A stretch of DNA of 64,000 nt, taken from the NCBI GenBank assembly GCA_964641125.1, contig CAZXMO010000008.1:6191-70190 (forward strand), read 5' to 3'. The notes beneath the pieces are model-generated. The model had not been told where the DNA came from. It was given only the letters and a program-made list of their open reading frames with translations, and made no database searches. Numbering within the stretch: the first letter of the stretch is position 1; each line of letters begins with the position of its first letter. This document shows, in pieces, positions 1 through 8,144 of this stretch. Source of the stretch: JBKHAJ01 sp964641125. GTDB lineage: Bacteria > Spirochaetota > Spirochaetia > SPDA01 > CAZSGZ01. The position numbers and the translations under genes are program-made.

Positions 1-68
1 CCTTGCGCGAACCGGAAAGCTGGCTTATCCTTTACCTTAAGACAGATATATTAATTAAGGAGGGTACT

Positions 69-1112
69 ATGAAAAAGTACGGTTTTATCGTCCTGCTCTT
101 AGCGGCGGCGATGATCTTTTCACTCATCGGATGCGGTGACAAAGCCGCTGGAACTGCCGCGGAAGGGGAAGAGGCCGCTCAGGTCGAGCAGGAAGAGGAG
201 GGGCATTTCTCCGATGTGTCCATCGTCTTCTTCCCGGGAGGAAGTGAAGGCGGGCCCTTTGCCTCGGTCGTCTACAACGGAGCGAGGGCGGCTGAAGAGG
301 ACTTAGGATGCGACGTCGAGTACGTCTGGTCCGGGTGGCTTCCCGATCGAATGGTCGCGCAGTTCAAGGACGCGGTGGCCCGGCGGCCCGACGGAATCGC
401 GGTTATGGGACACCCCGGTGTCGCGGCCCTAAAACCCCTCGTCGACGAGGCCCGGGAAAAGGGAATCGTCGTGACCGCCCAGAACACCAGCCTTCCCGAC
501 ATAGAAGAAAAGTACAAGGCTTCGGGTTTCGGGTATGTCGGACAGGAGCTCTATCCCTCCGGGTATAATCTCGGAAAGGGTGCCGCCCAGCGTGCGGGAC
601 TCGAGGCCGGCGACCGCGCCATGGTATGGGGCCTCCTCGGGCAGGAAACTCGGGGAATGAGGACCAAGGGCGTCATCGATGCCCTCGAGGAGATGGACAT
701 TACCGTCGATTACCTCGAAATCTCCGACTCCGTCAACTCCGACGCTTCCCAGGGGACCCCGATCATCACCAGCTACATCGCGAGTAACCCGGATGTTAAG
801 CTCATTGTCACCGACCACGGAGCCCTGACCGCAACCATGGGGACCTATCTCAGAGCCGCCAACAAGGAGCCCGACGACATCTTCGCGGCGGGCTTCGACT
901 TGAGCGCCGCCACGGTGGACGCCATTCAAGAAGGGTGGGTCGACGTGATCCTCGATCAGCAGCCGTGGCTGCAGGGGTATCTCCCGGTCCTGCAGCTGTG
1001 CTTGAGCGTGAAGTACGGCTTCTCGGGACTCCACATCGATACCGGAGCCGCCCTCATCGACGAGAGCAACATAGATATGGTCGCTCCGTTAGCTGAACAG
1101 CAGATCAGGTAA
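69..1112 (+). CDS. sugar-type ABC transporter substrate-binding lipoprotein
   Basis: A 347-residue extracytoplasmic binding protein of the periplasmic-binding-protein type I fold (ribose/fructose class). A lipoprotein signal is visible at residues 1-22 with the lipobox ending in Cys22, so the mature protein should be anchored in a membrane; an acidic Glu/Gln-rich linker follows. I chose ATG 69 rather than the longer frame from base 3 because AAGGAGG lies at 57-63 and the signal peptide starts here. It is the first gene of an importer with the ATPase and permease downstream, so it should bring ligand to that permease. The family suggests a monosaccharide or related polyol; the ligand cannot be read from sequence. 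A terminator directly follows, which would let this gene be expressed above its partners. Confidence 0.9.
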   Translation: MKKYGFIVLLLAAAMIFSLIGCGDKAAGTAAEGEEAAQVEQEEEGHFSDVSIVFFPGGSEGGPFASVVYNGARAAEEDLGCDVEYVWSGWLPDRMVAQFKDAVARRPDGIAVMGHPGVAALKPLVDEAREKGIVVTAQNTSLPDIEEKYKASGFGYVGQELYPSGYNLGKGAAQRAGLEAGDRAMVWGLLGQETRGMRTKGVIDALEEMDITVDYLEISDSVNSDASQGTPIITSYIASNPDVKLIVTDHGALTATMGTYLRAANKEPDDIFAAGFDLSAATVDAIQEGWVDVILDQQPWLQGYLPVLQLCLSVKYGFSGLHIDTGAALIDESNIDMVAPLAEQQIR

Positions 1113-1124
1113 AAGACAATTATC

Positions 1125-1159
1125 GGCGCCGGGGTCTTTTGGTCCTCGGCGCCTTTTTT
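1125..1159 (+). terminator. intrinsic terminator between binding protein and ATPase genes
   Basis: A 10-bp stem (1125-1134 with 1144-1153, one G-T pair), 9-nt loop and six T follow the binding-protein stop codon. Partial read-through would give more binding protein than ATPase and permease. Confidence 0.85.
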
Positions 1160-1184
1160 CTACTCAGCAAGGTGGTGAATATCA

Positions 1185-1946
1185 ATGAACAACGAAAAGC
1201 TTCTTTCCATGAAGGGGATCTACAAAAATTTCGGCCACGTAAAGGTACTTAGGGGAATCGACTTCGATGTCGGGAAGAACGAGATCGTAGGGCTTGTCGG
1301 CGACAACGGCGCGGGAAAATCGACCCTTATAAAATGTATCACCGGAGTCAATACTCCCACAAAAGGTGAGATATATTATAAGGGCAAAAAGATCACCATC
1401 CACTCGGTCAAGCAGTCGAGGGCGATGGGAATCGAAACGGTGTACCAGGAGCGGGCCCTTGCCGATCAGCAGACCCTGTGGCGGAACATGTTCGTGGGAA
1501 GGGAAATCAAGAATCCTTTAGGTTTCATGAACGTTCACAAACAGAAGGAGGAGTCGGAAAAGATCCTCCGGGAGCACATGGGTTTTACCTCCAAGGCGAT
1601 AACCGTTGACTCCGACGTCATGTTTCTCTCCGGCGGAGAGAAGCAGGGGATCGCCATCGGGCGGGCGCTGCATTTTAAGGCCGATCTGATCATCCTCGAC
1701 GAGCCGACAATGGGGCTCTCTTTGTCGGAGACCAACAAGGTCCTCGACTTCGTCAACGGCATCAAGGAGAGAGGAAGCTCGGCGATCTTCATCAGCCATA
1801 ATATTTATTACGTCTATCCCGTGGCCGACCGGTTCGTCATCCTCGACCGGGGCGAGATCGCCGGGGAATTCTTAAAAGAGAATATTACTCAGGACGAGCT
1901 GGTCGACAAGATGGTCAATCTGGCCCGGACCGGAAAGCTCGAATAG
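1185..1946 (+). CDS. sugar-type ABC transporter ATP-binding protein
   Basis: A 253-residue cytoplasmic ATPase that should power the importer made with its two neighbours. Walker A (GDNGAGKST) lies at residues 39-47, the signature LSGGE at 148-152 and Walker B (LIILDEP) at 168-174. It has one ABC domain, as in FrcA-type importers, whereas RbsA/XylG-type proteins carry two in about 500 residues; two copies would therefore form the ATPase dimer. AGGTGG precedes the ATG. It lies 27 bp ahead of the permease gene and 72 bp after the binding-protein gene, from which it is separated by a terminator. Confidence 0.93.
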   Translation: MNNEKLLSMKGIYKNFGHVKVLRGIDFDVGKNEIVGLVGDNGAGKSTLIKCITGVNTPTKGEIYYKGKKITIHSVKQSRAMGIETVYQERALADQQTLWRNMFVGREIKNPLGFMNVHKQKEESEKILREHMGFTSKAITVDSDVMFLSGGEKQGIAIGRALHFKADLIILDEPTMGLSLSETNKVLDFVNGIKERGSSAIFISHNIYYVYPVADRFVILDRGEIAGEFLKENITQDELVDKMVNLARTGKLE

Positions 1947-1973
1947 GGCACGTAACAGGAAGAGGTCACCAGT

Positions 1974-2942
1974 ATGATAAACTTAAGAAGCGGAAGATTT
2001 GCCCAGTACAAGTACGAAATCGCCATCGTCATCGTCGCGATTCTGGTCTTTGTCATCTTTATTGTTGGAAACCCCAAGGTATTTACCCGGTTCGATATCT
2101 ACTATTCGTTCATGTCCACCATCCCCTTCGTGGGAATCCTCGCTCTATCCTTGACCTTCGTTGTGGTCTTAGGTGAGATGGACTTGAGCTTTCCCTCGGT
2201 CCTTGCCTTTGCATCGTGGGTGTTCGGAACGGTGTTCACGACAACGGGGAGCATATTCGTCGGCGGTCTCGCCGCGCTGGCCACGGGAATCGTCGCGGGT
2301 TATCTGAACTCCCTCATTATTGTCAGAATAGGGGTACCCTCGCTGGTGGGGACCATCGGAGCGATGTTCTTCTGGAGGGGTATGGTCAATGTCGCCGCTC
2401 AGGGGAAAGGGATCTCCTTCGTCGACGCCAGGGGGACGCTCTTCTACAATGCTTTAGTCGGCAGGGTAGGGGATGCGGTCCCCGGACAGATGATCTGGAT
2501 GATCGGCCTCGCAGTACTCTTTTGGTTTATCCTGAACAGGCACGTGTACGGCTCGCACCTCCTGTTCGTGGGAGATAATCCCGCGAGCTCCAAGATGATG
2601 GGGATCAACGTCAATCGGGTCAAGACCATCGCCTTCGTACAGGTCGGCTTTTTCGCGGCCTTTGTCGGCATCATCTCCACCCTGGAGGTCACCTACTTCT
2701 GGCCGAGCCAGGGGCAGGGATACATGCTTCCCGCCTTGGCCGCGGTCTTCGTGGGGGGCACCTCGGTCTTCGGCGGAAAGGGGACCATCCTGGGTTCGCT
2801 TCTCGGGGCCATCATCATCGGGAGTCTCGAGGCGGGAATCATCTCCTTAGGTCTTAGCGGATTCTGGATCCAGCTCATCTTCGGAGTGTTCATTTTGGCC
2901 TCGGTGTCGATCTACACCGTCCTCTTGAGAAAAAATGGGTAG
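1974..2942 (+). CDS. sugar-type ABC transporter permease (BPD_transp_2 family)
   Basis: A 322-residue, very hydrophobic inner-membrane protein with about eight to ten membrane segments, typical in length and pattern for RbsC/FrcC permeases. The cytoplasmic coupling stretch (GDNPASSKMMGINVNRVK, about residues 201-218) and the Gly-rich VFVGGTSVFGGKGT segment near residues 258-271 are characteristic of the family. It should form the homodimeric channel of the importer. GAGG lies upstream of ATG 1974. It is the last gene of the unit; two hairpins follow before the convergent channel-fusion gene. Confidence 0.92.
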   Translation: MINLRSGRFAQYKYEIAIVIVAILVFVIFIVGNPKVFTRFDIYYSFMSTIPFVGILALSLTFVVVLGEMDLSFPSVLAFASWVFGTVFTTTGSIFVGGLAALATGIVAGYLNSLIIVRIGVPSLVGTIGAMFFWRGMVNVAAQGKGISFVDARGTLFYNALVGRVGDAVPGQMIWMIGLAVLFWFILNRHVYGSHLLFVGDNPASSKMMGINVNRVKTIAFVQVGFFAAFVGIISTLEVTYFWPSQGQGYMLPALAAVFVGGTSVFGGKGTILGSLLGAIIIGSLEAGIISLGLSGFWIQLIFGVFILASVSIYTVLLRKNG

Positions 2943-2987
2943 CGGGCTCATGTCCCGCGCCGCGGTTCGGCCCGGGCGCATGCCCGG
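2942..2987. terminator. paired GC-rich hairpins between convergent genes
   Basis: Two short inverted repeats, 2942-2946/2954-2958 (GCGGG/CCCGC) and 2972-2977/2982-2987 (CCGGGC/GCCCGG), fill the gap between the permease and the convergent channel fusion. Neither has a T tract, so terminator function is only a guess. Confidence 0.35.
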
Positions 2988-2999
2988 TACCGGTAGAGA

Positions 3000-4265
3000 T
3001 TACTTCTGTGCCCGGGGCTTTAGGTAGGCGCTGTAGTAGCTCATGCCCACGAAGACCACTCCGCCGATGATGTTCCCGATGGTCACGGGAATCAGGTTCC
3101 GGACGATGAAGCCCGCAACGTTCAAGGCCGCCGGATCGAATCCCTCGGGGACGGCGACGCCGGCGTAGTTTTTGAGCATCATCCCCATGGGGACGAAATA
3201 CATGTTGGCGATGCTGTGCTCGAACCCCATGGCCACGAATCCCATAATCGGAAAGAAGATGGCGAAGATTTTGCCCACCGTCTGCCGGGCGGAGAGGGCC
3301 ATCCACACCGCGAGGCATACGATCCAGTTACAGCCGATCGCCCGGACCAGCGCCTCGCCGAAGGGGAGGCTCACCTTGCCCGAGGCGATGCTCACCGCGG
3401 CTTCGCCGACGGCGTTTCCGCCGGTCTTCCACAATCCGGAGTAGAAAAAGAGGAAGACGATGATCATCGATCCCACGAAGTTCGCCACGTAGACGATGCC
3501 CCACCGCGCAAGCATTTTCCCGAGGGTGATGTCCCCGGTCATGACCGACGATATCATCAGGTTGTTCCCGGTAAAGAGCTCCGCTCCCGCGATAATTACC
3601 ATCATGAGACCTAAGCTGAAGACCGCCCCGCTCATAAATTTGGTGAATCCCACACCTAAGAACGACGCCATGTCGTGGGTCACGGTGGTGGCCAGCACCC
3701 CGCCGAAGCCGATGTAGGCCCCGGCTAAAATCCCTAGGATAAACACCGAAAGCCAGGGGGAGGTGACCTTGCCCACCCCGACCTTCTTCGAAACGGTATC
3801 GGCGATGGTGGCCGGCGCCTTGTCGTCCATCTCCGGCTTGGGAAAGGCGACGCTCCCCATCCGGCTTTGAAAGCGGGCGAAGGACTTCTTCTCGTGCATT
3901 ACCTTCTTCTTCTCAGCCTTGAGGACCGCTTCCTTGAGCTCCTCCGGAGTAAAGGGCTTGGGCAGGAAGTCCAACGCCCCCCGCTTCATCGCCTCGGTAG
4001 CCCGGTCTACGCTCGGATAGCCGCTTATCATAAGGACCGTCGATTCGGGACTGTGCTTCTCGATCTGCGAGATCACCTCCATCCCGTCGATCCCGGGCAT
4101 GTTCCAGTCGCAGAGGATCACGTCGTAGGTATTCTTTTGGATGAGGTCTATGGCCTCTTCGGGGTTCTTCGTTCCCGTAATTTCGTAGTCTTCGTCGGCA
4201 AAGCTCTTGCTGATCGAGTCGATGACTACCTGCTCATCGTCTATAACGAGCATCTTTTCCGCCAT
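3000..4265 (-). CDS. receiver domain fused to a formate/nitrite (FNT) channel
   Basis: A 421-residue fusion. Residues 1-120 are a CheY-like receiver with acidic D9/D10, phospho-acceptor D53 in LCDWNMP and conserved K103. A 50-residue polar linker follows, and residues 168-418 are a complete FocA/FdhC-type channel with six predicted membrane segments, the FTGNN motif at 231-235, GCNWIVCLAVW at 311-321, and the family's central pore histidine, H350, in GFEHSIANMYFVP. FNT channels move formate, nitrite or hydrosulfide as small anions or acids; the motifs look most like formate channels. ATG 4265 has AAAGGAG nine bases upstream. It is the last gene of a run with a histidine kinase and two receivers, so phosphorylation of D53 may gate the channel (inference). 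An FNT with its own receiver is not an architecture I know as standard. Confidence 0.92.
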   Translation of the reverse strand: MAEKMLVIDDEQVVIDSISKSFADEDYEITGTKNPEEAIDLIQKNTYDVILCDWNMPGIDGMEVISQIEKHSPESTVLMISGYPSVDRATEAMKRGALDFLPKPFTPEELKEAVLKAEKKKVMHEKKSFARFQSRMGSVAFPKPEMDDKAPATIADTVSKKVGVGKVTSPWLSVFILGILAGAYIGFGGVLATTVTHDMASFLGVGFTKFMSGAVFSLGLMMVIIAGAELFTGNNLMISSVMTGDITLGKMLARWGIVYVANFVGSMIIVFLFFYSGLWKTGGNAVGEAAVSIASGKVSLPFGEALVRAIGCNWIVCLAVWMALSARQTVGKIFAIFFPIMGFVAMGFEHSIANMYFVPMGMMLKNYAGVAVPEGFDPAALNVAGFIVRNLIPVTIGNIIGGVVFVGMSYYSAYLKPRAQK

Positions 4266-4317
4266 GGCTGTACTCCTTTTACATAATATTTTACATCGTA
4301 TAAACCGCACGGGACTT

Positions 4318-4944
4318 TTATTCCCAAATCTCGCTTCCTAAGCGGCTCTCGAGCCACGCCCGCTGCCGTTCATCGAGAGAACCTAAGTAGCTCTCGAGCC
4401 ATCCGATATCCCCGGTCAGTATTGCGAGCTTTTCCTGAGCCGTCAGATCGTACTCCTCGAGGCTTAGAACCGACTGGGTCAAAAGAGATTCTGCAAAAAC
4501 GTTGTCGTTCGCCGCCCGGTTCAAAATTTCCTTGACCGTTTCGGGATGGACAACCCCCGCCTCGGCACCCGGTTCGGGGGAAGGCGCCTGGGATACCGCC
4601 TCGTGTATCTTTTCGAGGAGGACGTCCGGATCGAAGGGCTTTTCGATGTAATCGGCGGCCCCGATCTTCATCGCCTGGACGGCGTTCTCCACGGTGGAGT
4701 AGCCGGTAATGAGGATAACCGGAATTTCGGGAGCCTGCTTTTTCATTTCCCTCAAGATGTGCATCCCGGAAAATCTGGGCATCCGGATATCGGTCAAAAG
4801 AACGGCGCATTTTTCTCGCAGGGCCGCCTCGAGCCCCGCGGTGCTCTCTTGGAAGGTCTCGACCTCGAACCCCTCGGGTTCGAGAATCCTTTTGATACTG
4901 TCCAGGACGATTTGTTCATCGTCGATCACCATTACTCTCTGCAT
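4318..4944 (-). CDS. response regulator with a non-DNA-binding helical C-terminal domain
   Basis: A 208-residue protein. Residues 1-120 are a receiver with D52 as phospho-acceptor (LTDIRMP) and K102 in the IEKPF motif. Residues from about 130 to 208 are helical and match no common output (no HTH, AAA+, GGDEF or HD). The pattern there, LLTQSVLSLEEYDLTAQEKL followed by a Gly-Asp and Trp/Leu-rich helix, resembles the LigA-like helical fold seen in some dioxygenase small subunits and RiPP leaders; this is weak pattern recognition. GGAGG precedes ATG 4944 and lies in the end of the upstream gene, one base away, so the two are translationally coupled. It sits between another receiver gene and the receiver-channel fusion. 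Confidence 0.88.
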   Translation of the reverse strand: MQRVMVIDDEQIVLDSIKRILEPEGFEVETFQESTAGLEAALREKCAVLLTDIRMPRFSGMHILREMKKQAPEIPVILITGYSTVENAVQAMKIGAADYIEKPFDPDVLLEKIHEAVSQAPSPEPGAEAGVVHPETVKEILNRAANDNVFAESLLTQSVLSLEEYDLTAQEKLAILTGDIGWLESYLGSLDERQRAWLESRLGSEIWE

Positions 4945-4945
4945 C

Positions 4946-5305
4946 CTAACCTCCTTCGGTTGCCTCCCTGACGCCCGCGATGAGCTCGTCCGGCGTAAAC
5001 GGCTTGGGAATGAACCCTTGGGCGCCGCTGGCCAGACTCGATTCGATGGTCTCCTCGGTGGGATACCCGCTCATCACGAGGATCGGGGTCTCCACCCCCC
5101 CTCGCCGGGATTTATTGATCAGACTGATGCCGTCTTCCTCGGGCATCTTTATGTCCACAATGATGAGGTCGTAGCTTCCGTTACTCAGGGACTCGAGCCC
5201 CTCGGCCGCGTTCCGCGCGAGCCGGACGGTATGTCCCTCTCCCGAAAGAATCCGGTTACAGCTCCTGAGCACGACCTCGTCGTCGTCGACTACCAGAATA
5301 TCCAT
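4946..5305 (-). CDS. single-domain response regulator (receiver only)
   Basis: A 119-residue CheY/Spo0F-like protein with acidic D7-D9, phospho-acceptor D51 (IIVDIKMP) and the KPF motif near residue 103. With no output domain it should act by protein contact or as a phosphate shuttle. AGGAG lies upstream of ATG 5305. It is 12 bp downstream of the histidine kinase gene and one base ahead of a second receiver gene, which itself precedes a receiver-channel fusion. Three receivers after one kinase make a branched relay likely. Confidence 0.93.
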   Translation of the reverse strand: MDILVVDDDEVVLRSCNRILSGEGHTVRLARNAAEGLESLSNGSYDLIIVDIKMPEEDGISLINKSRRGGVETPILVMSGYPTEETIESSLASGAQGFIPKPFTPDELIAGVREATEGG

Positions 5306-5317
5306 TTTTTACATCTC

Positions 5318-7210
5318 CTAATCCTCGAGGGGGAGCCAGATGATGAAGGTGCTTCCTTCTCCGACCTTGCTCTTCACCCGGATGGTCCCCCCGTGCTTTT
5401 CTATAATACCATAGGATACCGCGAGTCCCAAACCGGTTCCTTTCCCGACCTCCTTGGTGGTAAAGAAGGGATCGAAGAGTTTGTTCAGATGCTCCGGGGG
5501 TATTCCCGAGCCGGTATCGGCGATGCTTATCTCGATCCCCTTTTTAGGATACGGCTTGATCTCTCCGGGCAGCCCCGTGGAGGTGGTCACCACGATGTGG
5601 CCCCCTTTCGGGGTAGAGTCTATTGCATTGATCAGAATGTTGATCAATACGCTCTCCATCTGATTCCTGTCTACCGTCCGCTTGGGCAGGTTCTCCTGGG
5701 GATGGAAGCAGAGCACGACTCCCTTGACCAGGGCCTGATTGCCGACGAGGGTTATTGTATGCTTGATAAGCTCGTTGATGTCCACGAGCTGCGGCCGCAT
5801 CTCGGTCTGCCTCGAAAAGTCGAGGAGTCCTTTGACGATCTCCCTGACCCGCTCGGTGGAGCTCGCGATGGTTGTAAGGTCCTCCCGCATCTCCTCGTCC
5901 AAGTCTTTTCTCTTCAACAGGAGGTGGGTGAAGGTGAGGACCCCGGTCAGGGGATTGTTAATCTCGTGGGCCACTCCCGCCGCGAGCCTGCCGATACTCG
6001 CCTGTTTTTCCGATTGGAGGAGCTTGGTCTCACTTGCCCGGTGTATCTGCTCGTCCCGCCGGCGGAGCGACCGGGTCATCTCGAGGAAGGTCCGCTGGAG
6101 CACACCGAGCTCGTCCTTCGAGATAGGTTCGATTTCGGGATTGAGATTGCCCCGGGAGACCTCCCGGCTCGCCTCGATCAGGTTGTACACGGGACGGTAG
6201 ATGGCGTGGGCGATAAGCGAGCCGATGGCCGCGGCGATGAGCATGCTCCCGACGCTTATGATGAGGAGCATCCGTACCGTCCGTGTTATTATTCCGTCGA
6301 ACCAGTTCCGGTCGACCGACGAAACCAGCCGAGCGGAGGGATTCCCGAAGATGTCGGTCAGAGGTTTGAAGGCGGTTACGGTGTCTTCTCCTATCTCTAC
6401 GGTAATGGACATACCGCCTTGGCCGCCCCTGTCGTCCATTCCCGCGTAGCCCGGGACGATTCGGATGTCTCCCGTGATATCGGGTAGACCCGGTATCCGG
6501 GGAAAGAGCGCCGATTCGACGGTTTTCGAGAACCATCCTCCCTCTTCGATGAGCTCTCCCGCAAAGGTGTAGATGATGCCGCCGTCGGGGGTGTTCTTAG
6601 GGATTACCGCCGCCACCGCAAGTGCTCCCGTGTGCTTACCCGCCTCGGGTTCGACATCTTCCATCGGGGGGAGAAGCCCCGTGGTTTCGCCTTCGATCCG
6701 CGCGGAGTGCCGGGCCCACCTTTCGAGCGACCGGTGTATCCACGCCCTTTCCGGGGAGTCCTCGAGTCTGTGTCCCCAGACGGTAACCGGGCCGCCGTCC
6801 TCGGTGTGCGTAAAGACAGCCGAATCAGCGTCCCGGGACCCCGGAGAAAAGGCGAATCCGGTAAAATCGGTCCGCCCGGTCTCGGCCATGATCTTGAGGC
6901 CCCGCAGGAGCACTTCCAGGGGACATCCTCGGGATGTCTCCGTCTCTTCGGAATCGTCCTGATCACCGGCGCCGTCGAAAGCGATGGTACCCGCGATCTC
7001 GCAGCAGTAGTGGACCAGCTCTTTCAGCCGGTCCCGCTCATTGATGTAGAGTGATTCAGCCGCTAAGAGATTGGCGGCGGCCTTCTGCTCCGCCTCGCGG
7101 AGGACCGCCGTTTTGACCGACCTCCATCCCGCCGCGAGAGAAAGGGCACCCGCGAGGAGTGAGATCCCTAAAAAGCTTAAGATGAGTTTTGTCCGCGTGC
7201 CTGTAAACAA
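5318..7210 (-). CDS. membrane sensor histidine kinase (HAMP, HisKA, HATPase)
   Basis: A 630-residue inner-membrane kinase. Membrane segment one is at residues 8-28, an extracytoplasmic sensory region of about 280 residues follows, segment two is at about 312-336, then HAMP (337-390), HisKA with H415 in HEINNPLTG, and HATPase from about 520 with the N box (NILINAIDS), G1 (DTGSGIPP) and G2 (GKGTGLGLA). The sensory region contains Cys69-Cys70 and Cys96 but is not a domain I can name. The start is TTG 7210, supported by AAGGAG six bases upstream. It lies 32 bp after rex and 12 bp before the first receiver gene, so it probably phosphorylates the three downstream receivers. Its signal is unknown. 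Confidence 0.93.
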   Translation of the reverse strand: MFTGTRTKLILSFLGISLLAGALSLAAGWRSVKTAVLREAEQKAAANLLAAESLYINERDRLKELVHYCCEIAGTIAFDGAGDQDDSEETETSRGCPLEVLLRGLKIMAETGRTDFTGFAFSPGSRDADSAVFTHTEDGGPVTVWGHRLEDSPERAWIHRSLERWARHSARIEGETTGLLPPMEDVEPEAGKHTGALAVAAVIPKNTPDGGIIYTFAGELIEEGGWFSKTVESALFPRIPGLPDITGDIRIVPGYAGMDDRGGQGGMSITVEIGEDTVTAFKPLTDIFGNPSARLVSSVDRNWFDGIITRTVRMLLIISVGSMLIAAAIGSLIAHAIYRPVYNLIEASREVSRGNLNPEIEPISKDELGVLQRTFLEMTRSLRRRDEQIHRASETKLLQSEKQASIGRLAAGVAHEINNPLTGVLTFTHLLLKRKDLDEEMREDLTTIASSTERVREIVKGLLDFSRQTEMRPQLVDINELIKHTITLVGNQALVKGVVLCFHPQENLPKRTVDRNQMESVLINILINAIDSTPKGGHIVVTTSTGLPGEIKPYPKKGIEISIADTGSGIPPEHLNKLFDPFFTTKEVGKGTGLGLAVSYGIIEKHGGTIRVKSKVGEGSTFIIWLPLED

Positions 7211-7242
7211 GTCAGCTCCTTGCCGCCCTTTATATACGGACC

Positions 7243-7953
7243 TTATACGGAACGTTTCTCATTTTCAACCTTTTCTTCGCAGTTCTCGCATTCCGGGGCT
7301 TCGGGATAGTCGTTGCGCTCCTTCATCGCTATCAGATAGAAGAGGTTTTCGATCTCCGGACCGATGTTGATGTTGTGGATGACGCATCGAGCGGGACAGT
7401 CTTCGTCGGCGCACTTCTTGGGGCATTTGAGTTCCACCGGAGCGAAGTTGAGGATTCCCTGGATTCCGGCGTTTATCATCATCTCGAGGACATCGGCGGC
7501 GGCGTTATCGGGGACGGCGATGATGCCGACCCGTATGTCGTGTTCCGCCACGAACTCGGGAAGGGTCCGCAGGTCGTAGATGGGGATGTTGCTCTCCCGG
7601 CCTATCTTCTGGGTATCCACGTCGAATCCCGCCACTATGTGGATCCCTTCGTTCACGAATTCCCGGTATTCCAGCAGGGCGGTGCCGATCTTGCCGCACC
7701 CCACGATGACTACTTCTTTGGTCTGGTCGGTCCCGAGCTGTTCGTTGAGCTTATCTAAGAGCCCGTCGATGTTGTATCCCCCCCGCTTGTTACCCGGGAG
7801 CTGGAGGATGGAAAAGTCCTTCCGGACTAAGGCCGGAGTGACGTCGATGGCGTCCCCTAGGTTATTGGAAAAAACCCGCTCGAGCCCGAGGGCTTTGAAT
7901 TTGTGGAGCAACCGCTTATACTTAGAGAGCCGCAGAATGAGTTCCTTGTTCAT
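7243..7953 (-). CDS. rex: redox-sensing transcriptional repressor Rex with a cysteine-rich insertion
   Basis: A 236-residue Rex: winged helix at about residues 1-75, then a Rossmann domain with GCGKIG at 85-90 that senses NADH/NAD+. Family members usually have about 210 residues and release DNA when NADH is high, turning on NADH-consuming fermentation and hydrogenase genes. The extra length holds four cysteines, C177-x3-C181-x4-C186-x3-C190, inserted where ordinary Rex proteins have a short loop after NFAPV, plus C222-x2-C225 near the C-terminus; these could bind metal or an Fe-S cluster (inference). ATG 7953 has a weak GGCGGG upstream. It is divergent from the hydrogenase operon and leads into the kinase operon. 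A consensus promoter and candidate Rex operator lie upstream. Confidence 0.93.
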   Translation of the reverse strand: MNKELILRLSKYKRLLHKFKALGLERVFSNNLGDAIDVTPALVRKDFSILQLPGNKRGGYNIDGLLDKLNEQLGTDQTKEVVIVGCGKIGTALLEYREFVNEGIHIVAGFDVDTQKIGRESNIPIYDLRTLPEFVAEHDIRVGIIAVPDNAAADVLEMMINAGIQGILNFAPVELKCPKKCADEDCPARCVIHNINIGPEIENLFYLIAMKERNDYPEAPECENCEEKVENEKRSV

Positions 7954-7971
7954 GTCGTTGTCCCGCCTTTT

Positions 7972-7989
7972 ATGTTACACAATTCACAT
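7972..7989. promoter_or_regulatory. candidate Rex operator
   Basis: ATGTTACACAATTCACAT; on the minus strand it reads as two 7-bp half sites around 4 bp (ATGTGAA-TTGT-GTAACAT), the 7-4-7 layout of the known Rex site TTGTTAA-N4-TTAACAA, matching 6/7 and 5/7. It lies just downstream of the predicted rex start of transcription, where repression would be autogenous. Confidence 0.55.
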
Positions 7990-8000
7990 TAAGTACATGA

Positions 8001-8028
8001 ATTATAACATTTATATTCTATCTGTCAA
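8001..8028 (-). promoter_or_regulatory. rex promoter with consensus boxes
   Basis: On the minus strand a perfect TTGACA (8023-8028) and perfect TATAAT (8001-8006) are separated by 16 bp. Transcription should start near 7994, leaving a leader of about 40 nt that contains the Rex-like operator. Confidence 0.8.
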
Positions 8029-8066
8029 GAAAGAATTCAGAATGTTCACATTTTTGACCAATTTAC

Positions 8067-8095
8067 TTGGCTTTATGTGTTGATGTTTTTATTTT
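8067..8095 (+). promoter_or_regulatory. weak candidate promoter of the hydrogenase operon
   Basis: TTGGCT (8067-8072), 17 bp, TATTTT (8090-8095), each 4/6 to consensus, in the AT-rich region between rex and the hydrogenase genes. TATAGT at 8096-8101 is a better -10 but lacks a -35 at proper distance. Confidence 0.25.
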
Positions 8096-8144
8096 TATAG
8101 TGTAGGCTCCGTATAGAACAAAAACTGGTGTATTTGGAGGAAAG

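Noticed and set aside
3000..4310. Longer start of the channel fusion at 4310
   Set aside because: The extra 15 residues have no ribosome site; ATG 4265 has AAAGGAG and begins the receiver domain.
8041..8062. A second Rex box in front of hydC (half site TTCACAT at 8045-8051)
   Set aside because: The partner half at the required 4-bp spacing is absent (AATTCAG).
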